Positions 49,963-58,987 of a stretch of DNA of 64,000 nt are shown here, piece after piece; the stretch's first letter is position 1, and every line of letters starts with the position of its first letter. A model generated the notes under the pieces. The model ran no database searches. It was not told the origin of the DNA and saw only the letters and a list, made by a program, of their open reading frames with translations. The DNA lies in NCBI RefSeq assembly GCF_002159335.1, contig NZ_NFHP01000004.1, forward strand, positions 62,001 through 126,000. The letters are read 5' to 3'. Position numbers and translations under genes: made by a program. Source of the DNA: Collinsella sp. An7. GTDB taxonomy: Bacteria; Actinomycetota; Coriobacteriia; Coriobacteriales; Coriobacteriaceae.

Positions 49963-50715
49963 ATGGAGAAACTCGGTGTGATCGGCGGCATGGGCCCCGA
50001 GGCTACCTCGTACTTCTACGACCAGGTGGTGCGCCACACGGCGGCTACCTGCGATCAGGAACACCTCAACATGGTGATCCTCTCGTGCGCCTCCATGCCC
50101 GACCGCACCCGCGCGATCGAGACGGGCGACCACGCGGGCCTGCTCGCCGAGATGCGCGCGGCCACGGCGGCTCTCGAGGACCTTGGCTGCGGGCACATCG
50201 CCATTCCGTGCAACACCTCGCACTACTTCTACGACGCCATCCAGGCCATGACGAGCGTTCCTGTCATCCACATGCCGCGCGAGGCGGCGCGCTACGCGGT
50301 GGCCGGTGCCGTGGCGGGGGAGTGCGACTTTGACCCCGAGCGCAGCGGCGGGCTCTTTGAGCGTCCCATCCGGCGCATCGGCATTATGGGGACGGACGGT
50401 ACGGTGGATTCCGGCGTGTATGCAGACGCTTGCGCGCTCGTGGGCGCCGAGGCGGTGGTGCCGAGCGCGCCACGGCAGCGCGACGTGATGTCGCTCATCT
50501 ATGACGACGTCAAGGCGGGGCGCGAGCCGGACCTCGACAAGTTTGACCGGGTGCTTGCTGAGTTTGACGAGGGCGGTTGCGACCGCGTGATCCTGGCCTG
50601 CACGGAGCTCTCGGTCCTCGGGCGCTACCGCGCGATGCCGCCGCGTGTGCTCGACGCGATGGATGTGCTCGTGCGCGAGAGCATCGTGCGCTGCGGGGCC
50701 CCCTACCGGGCGTAA
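49963..50715 (+). CDS. Aspartate/glutamate racemase family protein
   Basis: This 250-residue cofactor-independent racemase shows the N-terminal motif KLGVIGGMGPEATSYFYDQV, the first catalytic cysteine in AIPCNTSHYFYDAIQ and the second in VILACTELSVLG, both intact. The fold fits aspartate racemase more than MurI (GGMGPEAT, MPDRTRAIETGD). AGGAGGTGAGCG precedes the ATG. Next to an ATP-grasp ligase it probably supplies D-aspartate for the peptidoglycan bridge. It is the last gene before the riboswitch region. Confidence 0.88.
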   Translation: MEKLGVIGGMGPEATSYFYDQVVRHTAATCDQEHLNMVILSCASMPDRTRAIETGDHAGLLAEMRAATAALEDLGCGHIAIPCNTSHYFYDAIQAMTSVPVIHMPREAARYAVAGAVAGECDFDPERSGGLFERPIRRIGIMGTDGTVDSGVYADACALVGAEAVVPSAPRQRDVMSLIYDDVKAGREPDLDKFDRVLAEFDEGGCDRVILACTELSVLGRYRAMPPRVLDAMDVLVRESIVRCGAPYRA

Positions 50716-50847
50716 GCGCCTCGGGCCAGGCGTACTTCCCGCGCTCGACTCGGCGTGTGCGACGGGGAGCGTTCCCCTGTGGGCCCCCGGTGTGTCACCG
50801 GCTCCCTGCCGCGTTCCGCCGCGGGCCAACCTCTCATCCCGATGTGC

Positions 50848-50853
50848 TAGCAT
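50848..50853 (+). promoter_or_regulatory. Probable -10 box of the riboswitch-led operon
   Basis: TAGCAT lies 12-15 bp before the start of the riboswitch-like sequence, giving a leader of about 240 nt up to the ATG at 51100. Confidence 0.45.
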
Positions 50854-50865
50854 ACGGGGCACATA

Positions 50866-51010
50866 TACGTTGGCCTCGAGAGTGGTGCGGAGACGTACGG
50901 GCGCCAGGCGCCTAGGGGAAGAGGGGTGCGAGACCCCCGCTATACCAGTAACCGTGAATCGCGATGCCCGCCGGGTACTCGCGCCGCAGATCGGACGGCG
51001 CGCGGCGGGA
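50866..51010 (+). ncRNA. Cobalamin riboswitch (by eye)
   Basis: The leader contains the ordered conserved pieces of an adenosylcobalamin-type aptamer. These are a 5' GTGGTGCGG segment, AGGGGAAGAGGGGTGCGAGA followed by CCCCCGCTATACCAGTAACC then GTGA, and then a CCCGCCGGGTACTC block. A perfect stem, GCGCCG/CGGCGC, at about 50981-51002 follows and could be part of the expression platform. No T-run terminator is seen, so control may act on translation of the downstream ATG. This was recognised by consensus strings only; a covariance search is the decisive test. Confidence 0.7.
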
Positions 51011-51099
51011 AGGGCGGTGAGCCGGATCGCCTCCTCTCGATAGGCGCGCAGGCAACGCTTGGGTGCATGCGCGTCGGGCCCTGGGAGAGAGGTGCACCT

Positions 51100-54000
51100 A
51101 TGAAGGTGAATCGGGACGCTGCACGGGCGCGGGAGGCGCTCGGCCGCGGCGGACGTTGGTGGCGCGCGGGCGCGCCCTGGCGCCGTGCGACCGCGCGGCG
51201 TGCAGTCGCCGTCGGACTTACGGGATTGCTGCTGTTTGGCCAGGTTCCCGCGGCAGCGTGGGCGGCGGAGGCAGAGGCCCTCGGGCACGTGGCCCAAAAC
51301 GTGGTTGCGCTTGCGCAGAACGCAGGCGAGGGTATCGCTGCGACGGACGCGGTCGGTGCCGAGGGCACGGCGGCGGATGGGGCTGCCGGCGCCGGTGACA
51401 CGGCGGCGGGCGCAGATTCTGCCGAGGGCACGATTGCCACAGACGCGGGGGATGGCGCGACATCCGCGGCAACAGACGATGCGTCCCCGGAGACGGCTGC
51501 GGACGCGGCGCCGGCACCGGATGCGCCCTCGACCGATGCGGCGGCGCCGTCTGCCGCCGATGGGACGACGGCGCCCGACGCCGCTTCGCAGGCGCATGCG
51601 GGGGCCGCGTACCTGCTGATTCAGGACGCAAAGGACGCAGCGTCGTCGGAGGGCCGCGTCGAGGGCGCCGTGAGCGCGGGCGCGACGCTCTGGGCCAACC
51701 TGTTCATCGGTGGGGAGGATGCCGATGGGGCCGATGCCGACGCGGCCGTGGCCGCGCAGGACGGCTGGACCTACCAGTGGTACGCCTGCGGCACCGCCTC
51801 CGCGCGCATAGACGACTACGAGCCCATCGCGGGCCAAACCGCGCAGAGCCTCGTTCTCACCGAAGACCTGGCAGAGCAGCTTGCGGGCAGCTATCTCGCC
51901 GTCGCGGTGACGGTCGACAGTGAGCGCCACGTGGGTCCTGCGGAGCGCTTTGGCACCGCGCAGGGCTCCCTCGATACCGTCGCGCCGGTCGGCCCCGTTG
52001 CGGCGCCCCCTGCGAGCGCGTCTACGGGGGCTGCGTCCACGGCGCCCGAGACGGCGGGCGCCTCCCATGCCGCTACCGCAGGAGCGGACGAATCGCCTGC
52101 GACCGACGAGGGCGTCGCGTCCCTCGCCGTGACGGCGGCGGCAGGCGACGCTGCGATCGCGGACGCCGCCGTGGGCGCCGCCCCTGCTAGGGACGCGGGG
52201 CGCTACACGCTCTCGGGCATCAAACTGTCCTCGAGCGGTCAGGCGGCGCAGGCGGGCAACGTCATCACCGCCACGGCGCAGGTGCGCCAGGGCTACTACG
52301 ATGTGGCGGCTCCCGCGGACGCCGCCCTCGGCTTCATATGGGAGGTGCAGGACGAGGCGGGGTCGTGGCAACCGCTCGACGAACGCCTTGCCGCGAGCGG
52401 CAAGGGTGACCTCCTTTTGCTCGACGGCTACGTGGGCAAGACGCTTCGCGTGCGCGCCTCGGCGCTCGACAACGAGGTCGTCTCCGAGAGCTTCACCGTG
52501 CTCGCGGCGGGTACGTACGACCTGCTCCGCGTGACCACCTCGCCCCTTGTCTCCAGCTCGACCACGCAGCTCTTTACGGGCGATACCGTGACGGCGACGG
52601 TCCAGGCGCGCCGGCTCGGCGGGTCCGCGACCTACGGCGACAACGTGACCGACAGCGTTGCGGTCCAGTGGTATGCGGCAGACACCGCCGAGGGCCCCTT
52701 TGCGGCGATCGACGGGGCGGACGGGGCCTCGCTCACCATCGGCGCTGACCTCGCCGGCTTCTACCTCAAGGCGGTGGCGACCAGCGGTTCCTCCACGGTG
52801 GAGATCGCCGCGGCGAACCCCGTCATCGATGCGACGTCGCTTGCGGGCATCGCGGCCAAGCTCGCAGACGAGAGCTGGCGCCCCGAGCTCACCTACGGCG
52901 TGGACACCAACCTGAACGACGTGCTCCGGGCGAAGCTCGCGCGCATGGGCGCGGACGACGTCGCCGTGCGCACGGTCGCCGTCGAGGTCTCGCGGCCTGC
53001 CGAGGGCGCGGTGCTCGGCATCTCGACCGATGATGCCTCAAACGGCGCCATCACCTACTTTTTCATGGACCCCGACGACCTCACGGGTTGGGGCGGGTTC
53101 ACCGGCTACCGCACGTTCACACCTACGTTCGAGCTTGCGCGCGACGGCGAGACCGTTCTGTTCACCCCCGAGCGCACGGCGACCATGCCGTGGGACGAGG
53201 CGCGCTTCGATGAGATGCTCGCATCCGATGCGGCGGCCGCCCTTGCCATCGGGTACACCGCAGGCGACGCGGCGGAATCCGTCACCCAGGACGTGACGCT
53301 GCCGCTCAAGCTGGCCGACAAGAGCTGGTCGACTGTCAGCTGGACGAGCTCCGACGAGGACGTCGTCAAGGTTACCGGCAACAGCTGGGACAAGACCATG
53401 ACCGGCGCGGTCACGCGGCCGGCGGAGGATACCGAGGTCACGCTCACGGCTACGGTAGGCGTAGTGACCTCGGGCGGCCCCGAGGTTACGGTCGAGGTGC
53501 CGTTCACGCTGACGGTCAAGGCCGATCCCGCCGCCATCGAGGAGGAGACGGCCGCGCTCGCGGCGAAGGTCGACGCCGCCTTCACGCCCGACGCCCTCAC
53601 CTACAGCGCTGACGGCGCCGCGGTCGACGCGGCGGCGGTGGCGGGCGACCTGCAGCTGCCCACGACGCGCGCCCTCGGTATCGACGGCAAGTATTACACG
53701 GTCGCGTACGCGGCCTCGACGGACGCCCTCGTCATCAACGGGTACCGCGCCAACGTGTACCAGCCGCTGCCGGGCGGCGCGCCGCGCGAGGTCGAGCTCG
53801 CGCTCACGGTGACGAGCAAGGATAACCCCGCAATCACGGCGACCAAGACCATCGCGCTCACCGTCTCGCCGCTCGCGGCGGAGGCGATCGATGCCGAGCT
53901 CGCCCTTATGGAGGAGGCCACGGCGGGCTATGCCGCCGCCCTGCTCGACGGGCAGGGCGCCGATGCCGTGACGGGCGACCTCGCCATCTTCCAGAAGGCG

Positions 54001-56685
54001 TACCGCGCCGAGGACGGCTCGCTCGCGTGGGCGCGCGATTACGCGGAGGCCTCCGCCGCGGGCGACGGTATCGAGACCGTCGACCTCGAGGCGGATGACG
54101 AGATGGGCGTCGTGCCCGGCCATTGGTTCAAGTCAAGCGACGCCGGCGTGGTGGCGCACGACACGCTGCGGGTGACCCAGCCGGAATACGACACGCAGGT
54201 CACCGTCACGAGCATGCTCGCGAGCGAGAGGTTCGCGCGCTACGCCGAGCTCTATGCGGACGATGCCACGTGGGGTCCCGCGTTTACCCGGCTCGCCGGC
54301 CAAGAGGTGCGCGCCACCTTCACGGTCGCGGGCACGAGGGGGCCTGAGGACCCGGATGTGGAGGCCACAGTCGCCATCATCGGTGCAGACGCCTTTGGCG
54401 AGGACCAGGTCTGGGTGGCGCGCACGTCCTACGACCTCGCGAAGGGGTCGACGGCGGCCGACCTTATCGAGGCGGCGCTCGCCGACGCCGGGCTCGCGCA
54501 CGAGGCGTCGGGCGTGGGCACCGAGGGGTACTACCTCAGCACGATCACCGCTCCGGACGGCCGCGTGCTGGGCTGGGACGAGGAGACGGGCAAATACTGG
54601 CAGCTCTTTGTGGACGGCGCCGCCTCCGATACGGGCGCGGGCCAGGTGGCGCTCGAGCCGGGTACCGACGTCGTGCTGTACTACGCGCCCTACGGCGCGT
54701 CGCCGGAGGATATCGGCAAGGCCAAGATCACGGTGACCGCGCAGATCATCGGTCCCGATGCGGAGGGCGCGGACGCGTCGTGGATGGGCCTCACCGAGAT
54801 CTCGCTCCCGCAGGGCTCCACGGCGGCCGACCTCACCGAGCGCGCCCTCGCGCTCGCGGGCCTCGAGGCGGATACGGGCACCGGCTCGTACGGCTGGTTC
54901 CTCAACAGCATCACCTCGCCTTTCACCGGCGAGTCACTGGGCACGGTCGAGACCTCGCCCGGTACGTGGTCGTACTGGCAGCTGTTTGTGGATGGCGCGG
55001 CGTCCGACCTCGGCGCGGGCAGCGTGGAGCTCAAGCCGGGCACCCAGGTGGTGTGGTATTACTCCGCGTACGGCGCCGAGCTTCCCGCAAACGACGTCAC
55101 GGTCGATCCGGACGCCTGGGACGAGCGCCCCTCCGACTGGGAGGCGGCGTGGGAGGGCTTCGCCCCGGGTGCCCTCGCGGGCATCGCCACGCCCACCGAG
55201 GGCGGCGAGCTCGCCTGGGCGGTCGCCACGGGGGCCACGCCGGGCAGCGCCTCCGCCGTCTATCAGAGCGACCCCGCCATCGCGGGCGGCCGCGTCTTTT
55301 TGGCGGTGGGGGACACCCTCAGGGCCTATGACAGCGCGACGGGCACGGAGCTCGCCCGCGCGACCCTCGCCACGAGCATCGATTCCGCCTGCCGGCTCGT
55401 CTTTGCGGACGGTCTCATCGTCGTGCCGCTCCACGGCGGCCGGCTGCAGGTGCTCAGGGCCGATACGCTCACCACGGTCTCGCTCACCTCGGAGCTCGCG
55501 GTGGGCGCGCAGGCGCTCTCCTCGGTGACCGTGTGGGACGGATACGCGTATTTCGGCACGACGGACGGCGCCGGCGCCGCGGGCGCGCTCTTCTGCGTCA
55601 ACCTGCGGACGGGCGCCGTCGCGTGGTCGACGACCGGCTCCGGTGACGCCGGTTACTACTGGACGGGCGCCGTGCGCGCGGGCGATCGCGTGGTCGCCGT
55701 CGACGGCGCGGGTACAGTGCGCTCGCTCGACGCGGCGACGGGTGCCGACGAGCAGACGCTCGCGCTCGGCGCCGACGCACGCGCGGCGCTCGTGGCAGAC
55801 CCGTCGGACGCCTCGACGCTCTACGCCGTAACGCAGGACGGAACCCTCCACCGCATCACGGTTGCGGCGGACGGATCGCTTGCGCTCACGGGCAGCGTCC
55901 GCTTTGCGGCGAGCTCGACCTCCACGCCCACCATTGCCGACGGGCGCGCCTATGTCGGCGGCGCCACGGAGAGTTACACGGGTGTGCTCGCGGTCATCGA
56001 TCTGGCCACCATGACGGTCGAGCACGAGGTCACCGGCTTTGCGAGCGGGGCGTCGCTTCCCGGCGACGTCAAGGCGGCGCCGACGGTCGCGGTGCAGGGC
56101 GACGCCACCTACGTCTACTTCACCTGCAACGCCGCGACCGGTGCGGTGTACCGCTACCGCCTGGGCGACGATGCGGCGGTGCTTGTGTACGAGCCGACGG
56201 GAGCCTATGCCGACTGGTGCATGGCGAGCGTGGCCGTCGATGCCGAGGGCGCGCTCTATTACGTCAACGACTCCGGCCATCTCTTCCGCATCGATGCGGG
56301 CGCGGCACTGCCCGATCCGGAGGCGCCGGCAGACCCCGAGGGCTCGGGGACATCGGATGGCGCGGGGCAGAGCGGCACGGTCTCCGGCGCGGGCGGGGCA
56401 ACCGGCGGCACCGTGCCGCAGATCGTGCTTACGGGCACGGCCGCGGCCGCCGACGCCGCCGCATCGAATGGCGATGCCGGCGATACCGCAGACGCCGAGC
56501 CCCAGAGCTTGCTCTCAGCCTTCGCCCGCGCGGGGGAGGACGGTGCGGTTGCGGCGGCTTCCGCCGCCGACGCGACCGAGGGCCCGCGCGCCCCGCTCGT
56601 CGCCGTCTTCCTCCTTGCCATCGCCGCGGGCGTCATCCTCATCATCGGTCTTGTCGTCACGCGCCGCCGCGCGGGGGAGGAGTAG
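51100..56685 (+). CDS. Giant secreted surface protein with two DUF4430 domains and a beta-propeller
   Basis: 1861 residues. A long signal peptide (AVAVGLTGLLLFGQVPAAAW) is followed by a low-complexity Ala/Asp/Thr region to about residue 170. Ig-like segments come next, including an atrophied-Ig type (TWTSSDEDVVK-like; about residues 700-1000). Two DUF4430 domains lie at about 1086-1203 and 1210-1325 (each with KYWQLFVDGAASDTGAG or SYWQLFVDGAASDLGAG). A PQQ-like beta-propeller spans about 1362-1735, then a C-terminal membrane anchor (VAVFLLAIAAGVILIIGLVV) and a basic tail. DUF4430 is the transcobalamin/intrinsic-factor C-terminal-like domain. With a cobalamin riboswitch upstream, cobalamin capture is the likely role. 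The stop is 1 bp before the next gene. Confidence 0.85.
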   Translation: MKVNRDAARAREALGRGGRWWRAGAPWRRATARRAVAVGLTGLLLFGQVPAAAWAAEAEALGHVAQNVVALAQNAGEGIAATDAVGAEGTAADGAAGAGDTAAGADSAEGTIATDAGDGATSAATDDASPETAADAAPAPDAPSTDAAAPSAADGTTAPDAASQAHAGAAYLLIQDAKDAASSEGRVEGAVSAGATLWANLFIGGEDADGADADAAVAAQDGWTYQWYACGTASARIDDYEPIAGQTAQSLVLTEDLAEQLAGSYLAVAVTVDSERHVGPAERFGTAQGSLDTVAPVGPVAAPPASASTGAASTAPETAGASHAATAGADESPATDEGVASLAVTAAAGDAAIADAAVGAAPARDAGRYTLSGIKLSSSGQAAQAGNVITATAQVRQGYYDVAAPADAALGFIWEVQDEAGSWQPLDERLAASGKGDLLLLDGYVGKTLRVRASALDNEVVSESFTVLAAGTYDLLRVTTSPLVSSSTTQLFTGDTVTATVQARRLGGSATYGDNVTDSVAVQWYAADTAEGPFAAIDGADGASLTIGADLAGFYLKAVATSGSSTVEIAAANPVIDATSLAGIAAKLADESWRPELTYGVDTNLNDVLRAKLARMGADDVAVRTVAVEVSRPAEGAVLGISTDDASNGAITYFFMDPDDLTGWGGFTGYRTFTPTFELARDGETVLFTPERTATMPWDEARFDEMLASDAAAALAIGYTAGDAAESVTQDVTLPLKLADKSWSTVSWTSSDEDVVKVTGNSWDKTMTGAVTRPAEDTEVTLTATVGVVTSGGPEVTVEVPFTLTVKADPAAIEEETAALAAKVDAAFTPDALTYSADGAAVDAAAVAGDLQLPTTRALGIDGKYYTVAYAASTDALVINGYRANVYQPLPGGAPREVELALTVTSKDNPAITATKTIALTVSPLAAEAIDAELALMEEATAGYAAALLDGQGADAVTGDLAIFQKAYRAEDGSLAWARDYAEASAAGDGIETVDLEADDEMGVVPGHWFKSSDAGVVAHDTLRVTQPEYDTQVTVTSMLASERFARYAELYADDATWGPAFTRLAGQEVRATFTVAGTRGPEDPDVEATVAIIGADAFGEDQVWVARTSYDLAKGSTAADLIEAALADAGLAHEASGVGTEGYYLSTITAPDGRVLGWDEETGKYWQLFVDGAASDTGAGQVALEPGTDVVLYYAPYGASPEDIGKAKITVTAQIIGPDAEGADASWMGLTEISLPQGSTAADLTERALALAGLEADTGTGSYGWFLNSITSPFTGESLGTVETSPGTWSYWQLFVDGAASDLGAGSVELKPGTQVVWYYSAYGAELPANDVTVDPDAWDERPSDWEAAWEGFAPGALAGIATPTEGGELAWAVATGATPGSASAVYQSDPAIAGGRVFLAVGDTLRAYDSATGTELARATLATSIDSACRLVFADGLIVVPLHGGRLQVLRADTLTTVSLTSELAVGAQALSSVTVWDGYAYFGTTDGAGAAGALFCVNLRTGAVAWSTTGSGDAGYYWTGAVRAGDRVVAVDGAGTVRSLDAATGADEQTLALGADARAALVADPSDASTLYAVTQDGTLHRITVAADGSLALTGSVRFAASSTSTPTIADGRAYVGGATESYTGVLAVIDLATMTVEHEVTGFASGASLPGDVKAAPTVAVQGDATYVYFTCNAATGAVYRYRLGDDAAVLVYEPTGAYADWCMASVAVDAEGALYYVNDSGHLFRIDAGAALPDPEAPADPEGSGTSDGAGQSGTVSGAGGATGGTVPQIVLTGTAAAADAAASNGDAGDTADAEPQSLLSAFARAGEDGAVAAASAADATEGPRAPLVAVFLLAIAAGVILIIGLVVTRRRAGEE

Positions 56686-56686
56686 C

Positions 56687-57802
56687 ATGACTGCCACCGA
56701 TCAGGGGCGCGCGCCCCACTGGATCCGTCCCGCGCTCGCCGCGCTCGCGGTCCTGCTCATCGTCGTCGGTGTCGGCGGGGCGATTGCCCTCGGCGCCGGA
56801 GACGGCCTCGCGGGGCTTCTCGGCTCCGACCTCTTTCAGACGGTGGCCGAGGAGCCGGCGGAAGATGATGCCGCGCTCACGGCGACGGTCACCGTCGACG
56901 ACGTGCAGGGGGCGCTCGCGGAGCTCCCCGGTGACCTGGCCATCTCCCCGGACGCCACCGGCATCACCTGCGTGGTGGACGGTGACGGCATCTGGGTGGA
57001 GTACCCCGAGGCGACCGATGCCTCCGCGGTCATCGACCTCGCCGCGCGGCGCGCGGCGGGCCTCGCGCAGTGGGCCGCGCAGGCGGACCCCGCTATCAGC
57101 CAGGTGACCTGGATCGCCGAGGATGCGGGTCAGACGGCGCTTTTTGCCCTGGCCCTCGATCCCGCCGCCGTTGTGTCCGATGCGGCAGACGCCTCTGCCG
57201 CGGATATCCTCGCTGCGGCCACCGGCTACCGCATCGCGGGCGACGCGTACGCCTCTCTCGACGACCCGGCCTTCGAGCAGGAGGCGGGTGCGGCGCCCTC
57301 GCTGCCCGACGGCAGCGAGGTGCCCATCGAGCTTGCGCAGACCGCAACCGATGGGGCCGATGCCGCGCAAGGCGGCGCCTCCGGCTCGACGGGGGGCGGC
57401 GCTGCCGGCGCGGCGCAGGGCGGCCCGACCGGCACCGCGTCCGGCACCACGTCCGGCACCACGTCCGGCACCACGTCCGGCACCACGGCAGACCTCATCA
57501 CGGTGTCCATCACCGTCGACGGCTCGGCTGCCGGGGCGGGCGCCTCGTCCGCCACGGTATCGCTCGCAGCGGGCTCAACGGTCTACGACGCGCTTGCCAA
57601 AACGGGCATCAGCATCTCCGCCTCGGGGTCTGCCTACGGCATGTACGTGTCGGCGATCGGAGGCCTCGCGGAGCGCCAGCACGGCCCCATGAGCGGGTGG
57701 ATCTTCAGCGTCAACGGCGTCGAGCCCAGCGTGGCGTGCTCCGCCTATACGCTCAGCGCGGGCGATAGCATCGTGTGGACGTACGTGAACGTGGAGGAGT
57801 AA
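56687..57802 (+). CDS. Membrane-anchored DUF4430 protein
   Basis: This 371-residue protein has an N-terminal membrane anchor or signal (ALAALAVLLIVVGVGGAIAL), an extracytoplasmic middle part of no recognised family (about residues 60-230), then a Gly/Ser/Thr linker encoded by four perfect 12-bp repeats. A C-terminal DUF4430 domain (about 268-371) contains SLAAGSTVYDALAKTGISIS, GMYVSAIGGLAERQHGPMSG and WIFSVNGVEP. It starts 1 bp after the giant protein and must be co-transcribed, thus also under the riboswitch. Its lone DUF4430 domain suggests a second cobalamin-handling step at the membrane, which is inference. Confidence 0.82.
   Translation: MTATDQGRAPHWIRPALAALAVLLIVVGVGGAIALGAGDGLAGLLGSDLFQTVAEEPAEDDAALTATVTVDDVQGALAELPGDLAISPDATGITCVVDGDGIWVEYPEATDASAVIDLAARRAAGLAQWAAQADPAISQVTWIAEDAGQTALFALALDPAAVVSDAADASAADILAAATGYRIAGDAYASLDDPAFEQEAGAAPSLPDGSEVPIELAQTATDGADAAQGGASGSTGGGAAGAAQGGPTGTASGTTSGTTSGTTSGTTADLITVSITVDGSAAGAGASSATVSLAAGSTVYDALAKTGISISASGSAYGMYVSAIGGLAERQHGPMSGWIFSVNGVEPSVACSAYTLSAGDSIVWTYVNVEE
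57439..57486 (+). repeat. Four tandem 12-bp repeats inside the DUF4430 gene
   Basis: GTCCGGCACCAC is repeated four times exactly and encodes a Ser-Gly-Thr-Thr linker. Perfect short tandem repeats can change copy number and so alter linker length without shifting the frame. Confidence 0.9.
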
Positions 57803-58355
57803 GCGACGGGAAGGGTTTCCGTTACGCGTCGGTTTGCGGGGCGCGGGCGCAAGGGGTGCGCCCGCGCCCCGTTTTGCCGCACCGGAGAGTTCGAGAGCGC
57901 CGCCCGCGGGAGGAGAGCCGCGCGCATCCCGCACGGAGGCGCCGTTTCACCGAAATAAATAACCCCCTATGGACAAAAAGCGCATCGAAATAATGATTGA
58001 CCCTCGTTCTCAGGGGCCTTCACTGTGCTGCGACGGGACATGGCGCCAGCTACAACCAGCGTTTCCGCAGGAAACGTCCTGTCGCCAAGGTGAGTGCGGG
58101 CAACTTGCGCGCGCCGGAAGCCTCTGCTCCCGTGTCCTGTCGTTATTTGAAGCGCTTTTCTGGCCAGAGGGGTTATTAATATCCCTGTTGGGCGCGACCT
58201 GGCCACCCGTGAGCGGCGCGCAATCGATGGGCGCCGCGCGATTTCGCGATTCCCGCGGGCGGGGTGCTATGTGTCAATCGCGGGGAATGCGCGAGGCGCC
58301 ACAGATGCGTCGTGTTCCACGCCGGGGCGCCGGGGCGGCGGGCGGCGGCGGAGGG
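57803..58355. other. Intergenic region after the DUF4430 operon
   Basis: No gene is recognised. After the operon terminator there is an AT-rich patch at 57950-58010 with AAATAACCCCCTATGG, similar to 48161-48183. A further pair, ATTCCCGCG and CGCGGGGAAT, lies at about 58250-58290. Confidence 0.45.
57838..57876 (+). terminator. Terminator of the DUF4430 operon
   Basis: The stem GGGGCGCGGGCGC/GCGCCCGCGCCCC with a short AAGGGGT loop is followed by GTTTTG, 35 bp after the stop codon. Confidence 0.8.
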
Positions 58356-58754
58356 CTACCCTGCGAGGAACTTCTTGCGGCTGAAGAAGTTGTACCAGGT
58401 CACGCAGAAGGTGGCGATGACCTTCATGGCCTGGTAGGCGATGTTGAGCACGGTTACGCCCACAAACATAAAGACGTCGTTGAGGCCCAGGCCCACGGCC
58501 GAGAGAATCGCAAAGATGGTGAACTCGCGCTTGCGGCTCATGTCGTCGCGGTGATCAAAGACGTAGTGCATGCTCAGCGCGTAGTTGAGAATGACCGACG
58601 CGGTAAACGAGATCGTGGTGGAGAGCAGGTAGTCGGCGTGGCAGAGCTCCACCAAAAAGACCAGCAGCGCCCAGTCGACCGCGAAGGAGATGATTCCCAC
58701 CACGGCGAACTTCATAAACTGCATGGTCGACGGTTTGGAGAGCGCAGCGCGCAC
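58356..58754 (-). CDS. GtrA family membrane protein 1
   Basis: This 132-residue protein has four transmembrane helices of the GtrA type (MKFAVVGIISFAVDWALLVF; LLSTTISFTASVILNYALSM; REFTIFAILSAVGLGLNDVF; the last before WYNFFSRKKFLAG). Members flip or present lipid-linked sugars to surface polysaccharide pathways. The HYVFDHRDDMSRKREF turn is the family hallmark. GTG at 58754 has AAAGGGG upstream. A close paralogue lies 233 bp further on the same strand. Confidence 0.88.
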   Translation of the reverse strand: MRAALSKPSTMQFMKFAVVGIISFAVDWALLVFLVELCHADYLLSTTISFTASVILNYALSMHYVFDHRDDMSRKREFTIFAILSAVGLGLNDVFMFVGVTVLNIAYQAMKVIATFCVTWYNFFSRKKFLAG

Positions 58755-58987
58755 GATGCCCCTTTTCTCTCAGGCGGCGCCGGAGTGCCCCGGCGCATCG
58801 GTTACCGCGGGCGCGTCTCGGCAGAATCCGAGTCCGGGCGGCCGCGAGTACCAGGAACTATACGGTAAACATCAGGATTGTGTAAGCGACGCGCCGCCTC
58901 GGGCGAGAAAACCGCGCATTCTGCACAGTTGGGTGGGCGCGGCTACCGGCCGCGTCGTCGCCGAGCACCCGGTCCGGCCCGCCGGGC

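Noticed and set aside
48469-52371. A 1300-codon open frame on the minus strand
   Set aside because: It is the antisense shadow of the ligase, racemase and giant protein genes in high-GC DNA; it has Arg/His-rich composition and no domains.
51100-56685. Possibility that the giant protein is only an adhesin
   Set aside because: Adhesins do carry Ig-like parts, but the riboswitch leader and the DUF4430 domains give a more specific reading; adhesion was kept only as a possible extra role.
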